Of a stretch of DNA of 29,566 bases, positions 1 through 8,666 are shown piece after piece. The translations under genes and the position numbers were made by a program. Source of the DNA: an uncultured Oscillibacter sp. (GTDB taxonomy: Bacteria > Bacillota > Clostridia > Oscillospirales > Oscillospiraceae); NCBI GenBank assembly GCA_934574045.1, contig CAKTMK010000030.1, forward strand, positions 1 through 29,566. The letters run 5' to 3'. The stretch's first letter is position 1. The number at the start of each line of letters is the position of its first letter. A model generated the notes under the pieces. It did no database searches. It was not told the DNA's origin and saw nothing but the letters and a program-made list of their open reading frames with translations.

Positions 1-51
1 GCCGCCAGCCGTTTTGCAGTCCCTGTTTTCAAGCCGTCACCTCGTTTGCAA

Positions 52-83
52 AAAAGTCCGCAGGCTGAGCCGTGCGGACTTTT
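52..83 (-). terminator. Rho-independent terminator after ybaB
   Basis: An 11-bp perfect inverted repeat (52-62 with 73-83) encloses a short GC loop that can itself pair. Read on the minus strand it ends in a run of six T. It lies about 27 bp past the ybaB stop codon, so it closes the ffs-dnaX-ybaB transcript. recR, which often follows ybaB, is not inside the window. Confidence 0.85.
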
Positions 84-109
84 CTGTGTGATTTCATCAA
101 ACGCGGATC

Positions 110-478
110 TCAGAGCGAGAAACCGCCCAGATCCATGCCGCCGGTGGCCTTGTTCAGGCTGGCCTCCATGGCCTCGGACGCCTGACGGAGCGCCTCGTTC
201 ACGGCGGAGACCACCAGATCCTGAAGCATCTCCACGTCCTCCGGGTCCACGGCCTCCGGCTTGATCGTCACGGCCAGAACCTCTTTCTTGCCGTTGACCT
301 TGGCCTCGACCACGCCGCCGCCCACGCTGGCGGTGAACTCCTGCGCCTCCACGGCGTCCTGCGCGGCGGTCATGGCCGCCTGCATCTCCTGAATGCGCTG
401 CTGCATCTCCTGCTGCCGCGCGGCCCCGGTGGGGCGCATACTGCCGTTGGTGAATCCACGGCGCGCACTGTAACTCAT
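110..478 (-). CDS. ybaB: YbaB/EbfC family nucleoid-associated protein
   Basis: This is a small DNA-binding protein of the YbaB/EbfC family, thought to act as a dimeric nucleoid-associated factor near replication and recombination proteins. The sequence shows the family layout: a Gln/Met-rich N-terminal helix (QQEMQQRIQEMQAAM), a central beta region with GGGVVEAKVNGKKEVLAV, then the IKPEAVDPEDVEMLQDLV segment and a C-terminal helix ending in a Gly/Met-rich tail (GGMDLGGF). Two in-frame ATGs are possible. The one at 484 lies only about 3 nt after GGAG, while the one at 478 has 9-nt spacing and is chosen, giving 122 aa. It sits 75 bp downstream of dnaX, the classic arrangement, with a terminator just behind it. 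The gap to dnaX holds a GC-rich hairpin without a T-run, so co-transcription is likely. Confidence 0.93.
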   Translation of the reverse strand: MSYSARRGFTNGSMRPTGAARQQEMQQRIQEMQAAMTAAQDAVEAQEFTASVGGGVVEAKVNGKKEVLAVTIKPEAVDPEDVEMLQDLVVSAVNEALRQASEAMEASLNKATGGMDLGGFSL

Positions 479-553
479 ACTCATTCGCTCCTTTTTATTT
501 TTCCTGATAAACTTTTCTGCGGCTCCGCCGCCCGGTCTCCCGGCGGCAGGCGC

Positions 554-2464
<1,911 letters not shown>

Positions 2465-2494
2465 TCCCGCCGTCTCCTTTCGTTCAAGCAGAAC

Positions 2495-2635
2495 AAGTCC
2501 TCCGTTTGCAGCCACGGAACCGGCGTCCTCGCGGCACATGGAACATCCCGCACGATGCTGCTCGGTTCCCCGCCTGACATGGTTAGCGGGCATCCATTGC
2601 GCGAGACCGGCTCCGCGGCTGCAAGCGGAGGACTC
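2495..2635 (-). ncRNA. ffs: Signal recognition particle RNA (SRP RNA, small bacterial type)
   Basis: The minus strand carries the conserved domain IV core: CAGGCGGGGAACCGAGCAGC around 2557-2576, with a GGAA tetraloop closed by CGG/CCG and flanked by the CAGG/AGCAG internal-loop strands that bind Ffh. The ends pair in a long rod: a 10-nt 5' strand at 2635-2626 with 2504-2495 (one G-U), and TTGCAGCC with GGCTGCAA next to it. The length is about 141 nt. No Bacillus-type Alu domain is evident. A consensus promoter starts it and dnaX begins about 30 nt downstream, an arrangement known in Firmicutes. The exact mature ends are estimated from the stem. Confidence 0.93.
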
Positions 2636-2652
2636 TTTTTCAGAATGCTCTT

Positions 2653-2681
2653 ATTTTACTATAAACTTTCCAAATTATCAA
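2653..2681 (-). promoter_or_regulatory. Sigma-A promoter of ffs-dnaX-ybaB
   Basis: On the minus strand TTGATA (2676-2681) is separated by exactly 17 nt from TAAAAT (2653-2658). The expected start near 2646 is about 10 nt before the 5' end of the SRP RNA stem. The AT-rich context contrasts with the GC-rich surroundings. Confidence 0.85.
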
Positions 2682-2722
2682 CTGGAATCTGACGGGAACG
2701 GCGTAAAATTTCTTCCGCGCCG

Positions 2723-3673
2723 TCAAAGCAGCTCCAGCAGGAACCGGGCCGTCTGCTCCATGGCCGCGGCGGCCTTTTTGATGGGGAACATCTGGAACAC
2801 GTGCCACATATCGTTCCACACCTCCAGACGGCACTCCGCCCCGGCGGCGCGCATGGCGTCGTGCAGGCGGGCAGCGTCGGAGTACAGGATCTCGTGTGTC
2901 CCCACCTGAATAAGCGTGGGCGGGAAGCCGGTAAACTCCCCGAACAGGGGCGAGAGGTTCGGGTCCCGCAGGTCATGGCCGGGGGCGTAGGCCTGCCGCA
3001 CGGAGTGGATATACTCCGGCGTGAGCATGGGGTCGATCTCCGCCCGCTCGGTATAGGACGGGCCGGAGGCGGTCATATCCGTCCACGGAGACATCAGGAT
3101 CAGCGCGGCGGGCAGCATCCGCCCCTCCGCCCGCAGCCGGTGGCACAAAACCAGCGCCAGATTTCCGCCCGCGCTGTCCCCGGCCACCACCACGTCCCGG
3201 GCGCCGTAGCCAAGGTACATCAGGTGATCCCACGCCCGCAGCCCGTCCTCCACCGCCGCGGGGTAGGGGTGCTCCGGCGCCAGCCGGTATTCAAACGTCA
3301 GCACATCGTAGCCCGTGGCCTTGGTCAGCTTAGACGCGAGGACCTTGGAATAGCCCAGATTCCCGCTGGTATAGCCGCCGCCGTGGCAGTAGAGCACGGC
3401 CCGTCTGCGCCGGTGGGGGCGGCGCAGGCGCATCCACGCGGCGGGCATGGCCCCGATGGAAAATTCCTCCCAGACCATGTCCGTCATGTCCGCCGCCAGA
3501 TTGCCCAGCAGCTCCTGTCCCCGGCGCTGCTTTTCCAGCTCGGCGGGGGTCATGGCCTCCGGCGCTCCGGCGCTGTGCAGCGCCTTGAGCACCCGCATGG
3601 CGGGGGCGAGACGGCGGGTCTCGGCGGTCTTTTTCGGGCGGGTGAGCGGGGCGGGTCGTTCGCTGCGGTCCAT
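2723..3673 (-). CDS. Alpha/beta hydrolase, HSL-type esterase/lipase
   Basis: This is a cytoplasmic carboxylesterase of the hormone-sensitive-lipase family. It shows the oxyanion-hole motif HGGG (97-100), the nucleophile elbow GDSAGG (165-170, Ser167), the RLAPEHPYPAA signature, a likely acid residue in VGTHEILYSD (Glu261; Asp266 is an alternative) and the catalytic His in WHVFQMF (His291). The frame is open to 3724, but an ATG at 3673 follows AAGGAGG at about 6 nt and is preferred (316 aa, a normal length). No signal peptide is seen. The gene is divergent from an acyltransferase, so the two may act on the same ester-containing metabolite; that link is inference. A possible minus-strand -10 (TACAAT, 3704-3709) has a poor -35. 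The substrate cannot be predicted. Confidence 0.9.
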   Translation of the reverse strand: MDRSERPAPLTRPKKTAETRRLAPAMRVLKALHSAGAPEAMTPAELEKQRRGQELLGNLAADMTDMVWEEFSIGAMPAAWMRLRRPHRRRRAVLYCHGGGYTSGNLGYSKVLASKLTKATGYDVLTFEYRLAPEHPYPAAVEDGLRAWDHLMYLGYGARDVVVAGDSAGGNLALVLCHRLRAEGRMLPAALILMSPWTDMTASGPSYTERAEIDPMLTPEYIHSVRQAYAPGHDLRDPNLSPLFGEFTGFPPTLIQVGTHEILYSDAARLHDAMRAAGAECRLEVWNDMWHVFQMFPIKKAAAAMEQTARFLLELL

Positions 3674-3765
3674 GGCGGTCCTCCTTGGGTGCGTTTTCTG
3701 CTTATTGTACCACAGTTCCGGCAAAAGAGAAGCGCTTTTTCAAATTTGCCGCCCGCGGCTTCCCC

Positions 3766-3794
3766 TTGCGGCGGCCAGCCCGCCGTGGTACACT
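3766..3794 (+). promoter_or_regulatory. Candidate promoter of the acyltransferase/zinc-ribbon operon
   Basis: TTGCGG (3766-3771), a 17-nt spacer, then TACACT (3789-3794). It lies 34 bp before the GTG start of the acyltransferase. The GTGGTAC flank at the -10 recurs inverted at 3706-3712 near the hydrolase -10, so the divergent promoters could share a regulator (inference). Confidence 0.6.
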
Positions 3795-3827
3795 GTAAGC
3801 ATCACCGACCGGAGGAGGGGACACGCC

Positions 3828-5120
3828 GTGCAGAAAAAGGGACGCTGGTACCGGCTGGACAACGCGGGCGTGCTGTACTCCGCGCTCCAGCGGGAGGAGT
3901 ACTCCGCCATTTACCGTTTTTCCGCCGTGATGGCCCAGCCGGTGGTGCCCGCCGCCCTGCAAAACGCCATCGACGCGGTGATGCCCCGCTTCCCCGGCTT
4001 TGCCATGCGCATCCGGCGGGGCTTTTTCTGGTACTACTTCGAGCCGAACACCGCTCCCGGCCCGTTCCTCAAGCCGGACGTGTCCGACCCCTGCCAGCCG
4101 GTCCGCTTCCACGAGGACGACGGCTGGCTGGTGCGGTTCTACTACTATCGGGACCGCATCTCCATGGAGGCGTTCCACGCGCTGGCGGACGGCGCTGGCG
4201 CGCTGGTCTTTTTCCGCACGCTGCTGGCGGAGTATCTGCGCCAGACCGGCACGGCCGTTCCGGCGGAGGGCGGCGTGCTGCCGCTGGAGGAGCCGCCCTG
4301 CGCCGAGGAGCTGGAGGACGCCTACGTCCGGTACGCCGGTCCCGCGGCCCGGCGGCTGCCGCTGGTGCGGCGGGCCTATTCCAACCGGGGGCAGGCAGAG
4401 CCGTTTTACACCTTCCACGTCACGATGGGCTTTCTCCCCGTAGACCGGCTGCGGGAAAAGGCCCACAGCTATCAGGTCTCCGTCACGGAATATCTGGCGG
4501 CGGCGCTGCTGTGGGTCCTGGCGGAAAAGCAGCGGCGGGAGAATTACCACCGGATGCGGCCGGTGACGCTGGCGGTGCCGGTGAACCTGCGGCCGTGGTT
4601 CCCCTCCCGGACGCTGCGCAACTTCCTCGTCACGGTCCAGCCCGGCTTCGACCCGGCGCTGGGGGACTATACCTTCGCGGAGGTGGCGCGGCAGGTCCAC
4701 CACTATATGCGTCTGCACACCGCGCCCCAGGAGCTGCGGGCGCAGATCACCCGCAACGTCCGCTATCAGTCCAACCGGGCGCTCCAGCTTATTCCCCGGG
4801 TGCTGAAAAACCCCATCGTGGCCCGTAATTACCGCACGCGGGGCGTGCGCCCCTTCTCCGCCACGTTCACCAATCCCGGCGCGTTCACCGTGCCGCAGGC
4901 CATGGCCCCCCACATCCGCCACATGGAGGTGGTGCTGGGGCAGGCCACGGTCCCCCGGCCCCACGTGGCCTCCATCAGCTATGGCAACGTGATGGAGATC
5001 ACCGTGGCGGGAACGCAGGCGGAGACGGACACGGAGCGGGACTTTTTCCGCTTCCTCGTGCGGGAGGGTCTGCCCGTCCGCGTCGAGAGCAACCGCTCCG
5101 TCCCGGAAAGGAGGATGTAA
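3828..5120 (+). CDS. HxxxDG acyltransferase, alcohol acetyltransferase / condensation-like
   Basis: This predicted enzyme of 430 aa resembles the chloramphenicol-acetyltransferase-fold group that includes alcohol acetyltransferases, PapA5-type acyltransferases and NRPS condensation domains. The key evidence is HALADG at 117-122, matching the HxxxDG active site, inside ISMEAFHALADGAGALVFFRTLLAEYL. The N-terminal WYRLDNAGVLY segment and a central region with VNLRPWFPSRTLRNF also fit that group. The GTG start at 3828 follows GGAGGAGGGG at about 7 nt; no ATG start is better placed. It is predicted to be cytosolic or peripheral, without a signal peptide. The stop is one base before the start of the zinc-ribbon membrane protein, so the two are co-translated. 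It may transfer an acyl group from a thioester to an alcohol or lipid, but the donor and acceptor are unknown. Confidence 0.8.
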   Translation: MQKKGRWYRLDNAGVLYSALQREEYSAIYRFSAVMAQPVVPAALQNAIDAVMPRFPGFAMRIRRGFFWYYFEPNTAPGPFLKPDVSDPCQPVRFHEDDGWLVRFYYYRDRISMEAFHALADGAGALVFFRTLLAEYLRQTGTAVPAEGGVLPLEEPPCAEELEDAYVRYAGPAARRLPLVRRAYSNRGQAEPFYTFHVTMGFLPVDRLREKAHSYQVSVTEYLAAALLWVLAEKQRRENYHRMRPVTLAVPVNLRPWFPSRTLRNFLVTVQPGFDPALGDYTFAEVARQVHHYMRLHTAPQELRAQITRNVRYQSNRALQLIPRVLKNPIVARNYRTRGVRPFSATFTNPGAFTVPQAMAPHIRHMEVVLGQATVPRPHVASISYGNVMEITVAGTQAETDTERDFFRFLVREGLPVRVESNRSVPERRM

Positions 5121-5121
5121 G

Positions 5122-5826
5122 ATGCCCTATTGCGTACACTGCGGCGTGGAGCTGGACCCGTCGGTCCACCGCTGTCCCCTGTGCGGGACGGTGGTGCTGG
5201 ACCCCGCCGCTCCGGCGGCGGAGGACGGCCCGCCCTTCTTCCCCACCCGTCCGGCGCGGGTGGAGCCGGTGTCCCGGCGGGCGGCGGCGCTGCTGGCCAC
5301 ATCCATGCTGGCGTCGGTGAGCGTCTGCTGCGCGCTGCTGAACCTGTTCCTCAAGCCCCAGTACCGATGGTATCTCTTCGTGGCCGGCGCGGCGGCCATG
5401 CTGTGGGTCTGGTTCGTCCTGCCCCTGCTGGCAAAGCGCTGGGTCCCCCTCTGGGTCCGGCTGACGGCGGACGTGGGCGCGGTGGCGGCGTATGTGGCGC
5501 TGATCGCGCTGGCGCTGGACGGCTGGGGCTGGTTCTTCGGCCTTGCGGTGCCGGTGCTGGCGCTGGCGGCGGCGGTGGTGTGCGCGCTGAGCTGGCTGAT
5601 GCGCAAGGGCCACTCCGTCCTGACCACCGTTACGCTGGTGCTGGCCGCCGTGGGGATCTTCTGTCTGGGGGCCGAGGCCTGCGGCGACCTGTATTTCCAC
5701 GGCGAATGGGCTCCCGGCTGGTCCCTGATCGTGACGGTGAGCTGCTTCGGCCTGTGCGTGCCGCTGCTGGTGGTGCGGCGGGTGCCCTCCCTGCGGGAGG
5801 AGGTCCGCCGCCGGTTCCACTTCTGA
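5122..5826 (+). CDS. Zinc-ribbon, multi-pass membrane protein (DUF6320-like)
   Basis: The first 25 residues form a zinc ribbon: CVHC at 4-7 and CPLC at about 18-21. After a Pro-rich linker come about six hydrophobic spans (roughly residues 50-70, 80-100, 112-130, 133-152, 160-178 and 195-215), and the protein ends in a basic tail (RRVPSLREEVRRRFHF). This layout matches what I know as DUF6320, a family often found beside acetyltransferases like the preceding gene; the family name comes from memory and was not searched. The ATG follows GGAGG at 7 nt and starts 1 bp after the upstream stop. It probably sits in the cytoplasmic membrane as a partner of the acyltransferase. No catalytic residues are apparent. 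Confidence 0.8.
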   Translation: MPYCVHCGVELDPSVHRCPLCGTVVLDPAAPAAEDGPPFFPTRPARVEPVSRRAAALLATSMLASVSVCCALLNLFLKPQYRWYLFVAGAAAMLWVWFVLPLLAKRWVPLWVRLTADVGAVAAYVALIALALDGWGWFFGLAVPVLALAAAVVCALSWLMRKGHSVLTTVTLVLAAVGIFCLGAEACGDLYFHGEWAPGWSLIVTVSCFGLCVPLLVVRRVPSLREEVRRRFHF

Positions 5827-5853
5827 GCGCGCCGGAGACAGCACAGCAAAAAG

Positions 5854-5907
5854 CGGCGTTCCGCCGAGCGGGAGAAGCTCTCCCGTTCCGGCGGAACGCC
5901 GTGTTTT
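5854..5907. terminator. Bidirectional terminator between convergent genes
   Basis: A 13-bp perfect inverted repeat (5854-5866 with 5889-5901) has an inner GGGAG/CTCCC pairing. It is followed by TTTTT on the plus strand (5903-5907) and preceded by AAAAA (5848-5852), giving a T-run on the minus strand. It serves the plus-strand zinc-ribbon gene and the minus-strand NhaC-family gene. Confidence 0.88.
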
Positions 5908-5923
5908 TATGCTCTCGACACGT

Positions 5924-7546
5924 TTACGCCTTCTTGTTCCTGCGTCCGGCCACCAGCAGCACCAGCAGCATCAGCGCGATGCCGATGGGCAGCGCCAGCA
6001 TGGTGGGCAGGCCCGCTGCCGCGAAGACGCCCGCGGCGACATAGGACACGCAGCTCACCGCGGCGGCGGTCACGGCGTAGGGAAGCTGAGTGGACACATG
6101 GTTCACGTGGTCGCACTGAGCGCCCGCAGACGCCATGATGGTGGTGTCGGAGATGGGAGAGCAGTGGTCGCCGCACACCGCGCCCGCCATGCAGGCGGAG
6201 ACGCACACAATGGCCAGCGGGTTGCCGCTGCTCAGGGGGAACACGCTGAGCACAATGGGGATCAGGATGCCGAAGGTGCCCCAGGACGTGCCGGTGGCGA
6301 AGGCGAGGAAGCAGCCGATGAGAAACACGATGGCCGGCAGCAGCATCTGGAACCCGGCGGCGGAGTGCTCCACCACCGCAGCCACATACTCCCGCGCGCC
6401 CAGCGAATCCGTCATGGCCTTCAGGCTCCACGCGAAGGTCAGGATCATGATGGCCGGGACCATGGCCTTGAAGCCCTCCGGGATGCAGGCCATCATTTCC
6501 TTGAAGCCCATCCGGCGGCGGATCAGGTAAAACACGATGGTGAACGCGATGCCGAAGGCGCTGCCCAGCATCAGGCCCACGGACGCGTCGGACGAGGAGA
6601 AGGCGTCCACAAAGCTGGTGCCGGAGAAGAAGCCGCCGGAGTAGATCATGCCCACCACGCAGCACACCACCAGCACCAGGATCGGCGCCACCAGATCGGC
6701 CACGGTCCCCTTCTGGTTGACGGCGTCCTCGCCAGCCTCGGCGTAGGGATTGCTGCCGGAGAAAAGGTCGCCCTTGGCGGCGTTGGCCTCGTGCTGCGCC
6801 ATGGGGCCGAAGTCGGCGTTGAGCAGCACCAGACCCACCATCATCACGATGGTCAGCAGCGCGTAATAGTTATAGGGGATGGCCCGGATGAAAAGCGCAA
6901 GGCCGGACCCGTCGTCCACAAAGCCGCTGACCGCCGCCGCCCACGAGGAGATGGGCGCGATGATGCACACCGGCGCGGCGGTGGCGTCGATCAGATAGGC
7001 CAGCTTGGCCCGGGAGACCCGGTGGCTGTCCGTCACCGGGCGCATCACGCTGCCCACGGTCAGGCAGTTGAAATAGTCGTCGATGAAAATGAGGACGCCC
7101 AGCACGATGGTGGCCAGCTGCGCCCCGGCCCGGGTCTTGATGCTCTTCTGCGCCCAGCGGCCGAACGCGGCGGAGCCGCCCGCCCGGTTCATCAGGCACA
7201 CCATCGCGCCCAGGATCACCAGAAAGACGAGGATGCCGACGTTGTAGCTGTCGGAAAGGACGGAGACGATGCCGTCCTGAAAGACGTGGGTCACCGTGCC
7301 CTCAAAGGCGAAGCCGGACCAGAGCAGTCCGCCGGTGAGGATGCCGAGGAACAGGGAGGAATAGACCTCCTTGGTGGCCAGTGCCAGCCCGATGGCCACC
7401 ACCGGCGGCAGCAGCGACCAGAGCGTCTGATAGAACCGGGGGTCCGCCCCCGTCTCCTCCGCCGCCAGCGCGGGGACCGCCAGCGCCGCCAGCAGCGCCG
7501 CCGACAACAGCAGCGCCCGGCCCGCGCGGCCTGTTTGCTTTTTCAT
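5924..7546 (-). CDS. NhaC-family transporter, predicted lysine transporter (LysW type)
   Basis: This 540-aa integral membrane protein of the NhaC branch of the ion-transporter superfamily has about 11-12 hydrophobic spans. Family hallmarks are FIDDYFNCLTVGS (154-166), FATGTSWGTFG (416-426) and GDHCSPISDTTI (459-470). By similarity alone it would be called a Na+/H+ antiporter. However, the mRNA leader is a full lysine riboswitch with a terminator just before the ribosome binding site (GGAGGG, 6 nt before ATG). NhaC relatives under such riboswitches have been proposed as lysine transporters (LysW, not the amino-carrier protein of the same name), so lysine uptake is the best functional guess. 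An N-terminal 28-residue segment resembles a cleavable signal peptide ending ALA. It is monocistronic, between its leader and a terminator. Direct transport data would be needed to settle Na+ versus lysine. Confidence 0.9.
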   Translation of the reverse strand: MKKQTGRAGRALLLSAALLAALAVPALAAEETGADPRFYQTLWSLLPPVVAIGLALATKEVYSSLFLGILTGGLLWSGFAFEGTVTHVFQDGIVSVLSDSYNVGILVFLVILGAMVCLMNRAGGSAAFGRWAQKSIKTRAGAQLATIVLGVLIFIDDYFNCLTVGSVMRPVTDSHRVSRAKLAYLIDATAAPVCIIAPISSWAAAVSGFVDDGSGLALFIRAIPYNYYALLTIVMMVGLVLLNADFGPMAQHEANAAKGDLFSGSNPYAEAGEDAVNQKGTVADLVAPILVLVVCCVVGMIYSGGFFSGTSFVDAFSSSDASVGLMLGSAFGIAFTIVFYLIRRRMGFKEMMACIPEGFKAMVPAIMILTFAWSLKAMTDSLGAREYVAAVVEHSAAGFQMLLPAIVFLIGCFLAFATGTSWGTFGILIPIVLSVFPLSSGNPLAIVCVSACMAGAVCGDHCSPISDTTIMASAGAQCDHVNHVSTQLPYAVTAAAVSCVSYVAAGVFAAAGLPTMLALPIGIALMLLVLLVAGRRNKKA

Positions 7547-7559
7547 GTGTTTCCCTCCG

Positions 7560-7595
7560 AAAAAAATGAAGTCATGACCTCCGTCATGACTTCAT
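7560..7595 (-). terminator. Riboswitch expression platform: regulated terminator
   Basis: A 13-bp perfect inverted repeat (7566-7578 with 7583-7595, loop of 4) is followed on the minus strand by seven T, directly before the ribosome binding site of the NhaC-family gene. Its arm contains GTCATGAC, which can also pair with the 3' strand of the aptamer P1 helix (TCATGA near 7613-7618). This gives the alternative antiterminator fold: lysine bound means P1 and the terminator form; no lysine means read-through. Confidence 0.9.
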
Positions 7596-7605
7596 ACGCC
7601 CAGCA

Positions 7606-7785
7606 GTACGAATCATGACAGCGCTCCGCCCCGCAGGGCGACAGTCCGGCGGATCTTATCCGCCGTCCCGGCTCCGTCCCCCGGGCCGGGGGAAACGCAG
7701 CCTCGGCGGCAGTCCCTTTCCCGCTTTCCGCCGGCCCGTTTTGGAAAGCGCTACTGATGGCTGCCGCACCTCTATCATGCAGTAC
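7606..7785 (-). promoter_or_regulatory. Lysine riboswitch (L box) aptamer
   Basis: The minus strand reads the conserved lysine aptamer in order: GATAGAGGTGCG after a P1 strand, CATCAGTA, GGGAAAGG, TGCCGCCGAGG, GCCGGGACGG, GGACTGTC and GGAGCGCTGTCATG. P1 pairs CATGATAG (7779-7772) with CTGTCATG (near 7621-7614) and is extended by GTAC/GTAC at the ends (7785-7782 and 7609-7606). The order and spacing match the B. subtilis lysC leader element. A consensus promoter places the transcript start at about 7784, at the P1 base. It controls only the NhaC-family gene downstream. Confidence 0.95.
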
Positions 7786-7790
7786 GTTTG

Positions 7791-7818
7791 ATTATAGCAA
7801 ACCCGCCATAAATGTCAA
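7791..7818 (-). promoter_or_regulatory. Sigma-A promoter of the lysine-riboswitch transcript
   Basis: Perfect TTGACA (7813-7818) and perfect TATAAT (7791-7796) on the minus strand are separated by 16 nt. The predicted start is 5-7 nt downstream, at the first base of aptamer P1. This strong constitutive promoter suits control by transcription attenuation. Confidence 0.92.
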
Positions 7819-7836
7819 TGATTTCCGGCAAAAAAC

Positions 7837-8283
7837 TTATTTTTCCGACAAATCCGCCGCCAGCTCCTCCGCGCGGCTCTCGCCGTACACCGGGATGCCC
7901 GCGGATTCCAGCAGCTCCGCCGTCACGCCGTCCCCCGCGGTCAGCCCGCCGGAAAAGCCGCCGTCGTGGATCGTCCCTCTGCCGCAGGAGGGGCTGCGCT
8001 CCTTGAGCACCGCGGCCTGACAGCCGTAAAGCCTTGCCAGCGCCAGCGCCGCCTCCGCGCCCCGGCGGTACTGCTCCGTCACGTCCGCGCCCTCCGCCGT
8101 GACCACGGTGCCGCCCCGCCGCTCTGCGGGCGGGCGGGGTGTGGGCAGTCCGCCGAGCTGCTCCGGGCAGACAGGGATGCACTCGTGCCGCGCCAGCAGG
8201 GCCAGCACCCGCCCGTCGGGCTTCGCCCTGCCGTCATACCGGCAGGGAACGCCCAGCAGGCAGGCGGAAACCAACAGTCTCAT
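7837..8283 (-). CDS. DUF523 family protein
   Basis: This 148-aa protein has the hallmark DUF523 cysteine motifs: SACLLGVPCRYDG near the N-terminus, CPEQLGGLPTPRPPAE in the middle, and KERSPSCGRGTIHDGGFSG around residue 100. The conserved cysteines suggest a metal or Fe-S site, or thiol chemistry, but the family function is not established. The frame is open upstream to 8400. The ATG at 8283 is chosen because it overlaps the stop of the preceding gene (ATGA) and has GGAGG about 9 nt upstream; an ATG at 8292 is the alternative. It is the last gene of a three-gene coupled operon. The next promoter (for the riboswitch) lies directly behind its stop codon. Confidence 0.88.
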   Translation of the reverse strand: MRLLVSACLLGVPCRYDGRAKPDGRVLALLARHECIPVCPEQLGGLPTPRPPAERRGGTVVTAEGADVTEQYRRGAEAALALARLYGCQAAVLKERSPSCGRGTIHDGGFSGGLTAGDGVTAELLESAGIPVYGESRAEELAADLSEK

Positions 8284-8666
8284 TTCCTGCATCCTCCCTC
8301 CTCTCCCGCCGACAGGTTCCGGCGCTCCCGCTGAAGCTCCGCCAGCAGCGTCAGCCCGTCCCACGTCCGGTTGTGCGCCGTCAACACCGCCTTGTAGCAC
8401 TCCGGGCCGATCCCCGCACTCCGCAGCGCGGAGAGAAGCCCGTCCAGCCGGCCGTCCAGCCCACAGAATACCAGCATCCGCCCGCCGAACGGGCCGGAGA
8501 CCGCTCCCCCGGCGGGAGAAACCCCGGCGGCCAGCTCGCCCACCGGCGTGCGCCAGCCGTCCCGCCAGACGGGACGCACCTGCGCGCCCAGCGGCGCGGC
8601 GGCAGACTGCACCGCGAGGATGTCGCCAAGCTCCTCAAAGCCGTACAGTAAAATAACGCCCGTCAT
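8280..8666 (-). CDS. DUF3783 domain-containing protein
   Basis: This cytosolic protein of 128 aa matches the DUF3783 pattern: an N-terminal ILLYGFEELGDI, a central MLVFCGLDGRLDGLLSALRSAGI (about 64-86) and the signature YKAVLTAHNRTWDGLTLLAELQRER (about 91-115). The biochemical role is unknown. Start and stop both overlap neighbours by 4 bp (ATGA at 8663-8666 and 8280-8283), so translation is probably coupled to the NUDIX-GNAT gene before it and the DUF523 gene after it. No signal peptide or membrane span is seen. Confidence 0.82.
   Translation of the reverse strand: MTGVILLYGFEELGDILAVQSAAAPLGAQVRPVWRDGWRTPVGELAAGVSPAGGAVSGPFGGRMLVFCGLDGRLDGLLSALRSAGIGPECYKAVLTAHNRTWDGLTLLAELQRERRNLSAGEEGGCRK

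Noticed and set aside
2465..2593. N-terminal extension of DnaX (43 residues)
   Set aside because: It overlaps the SRP RNA and has no family similarity; the TTG at 2464 has a well-placed AAAGGAG.
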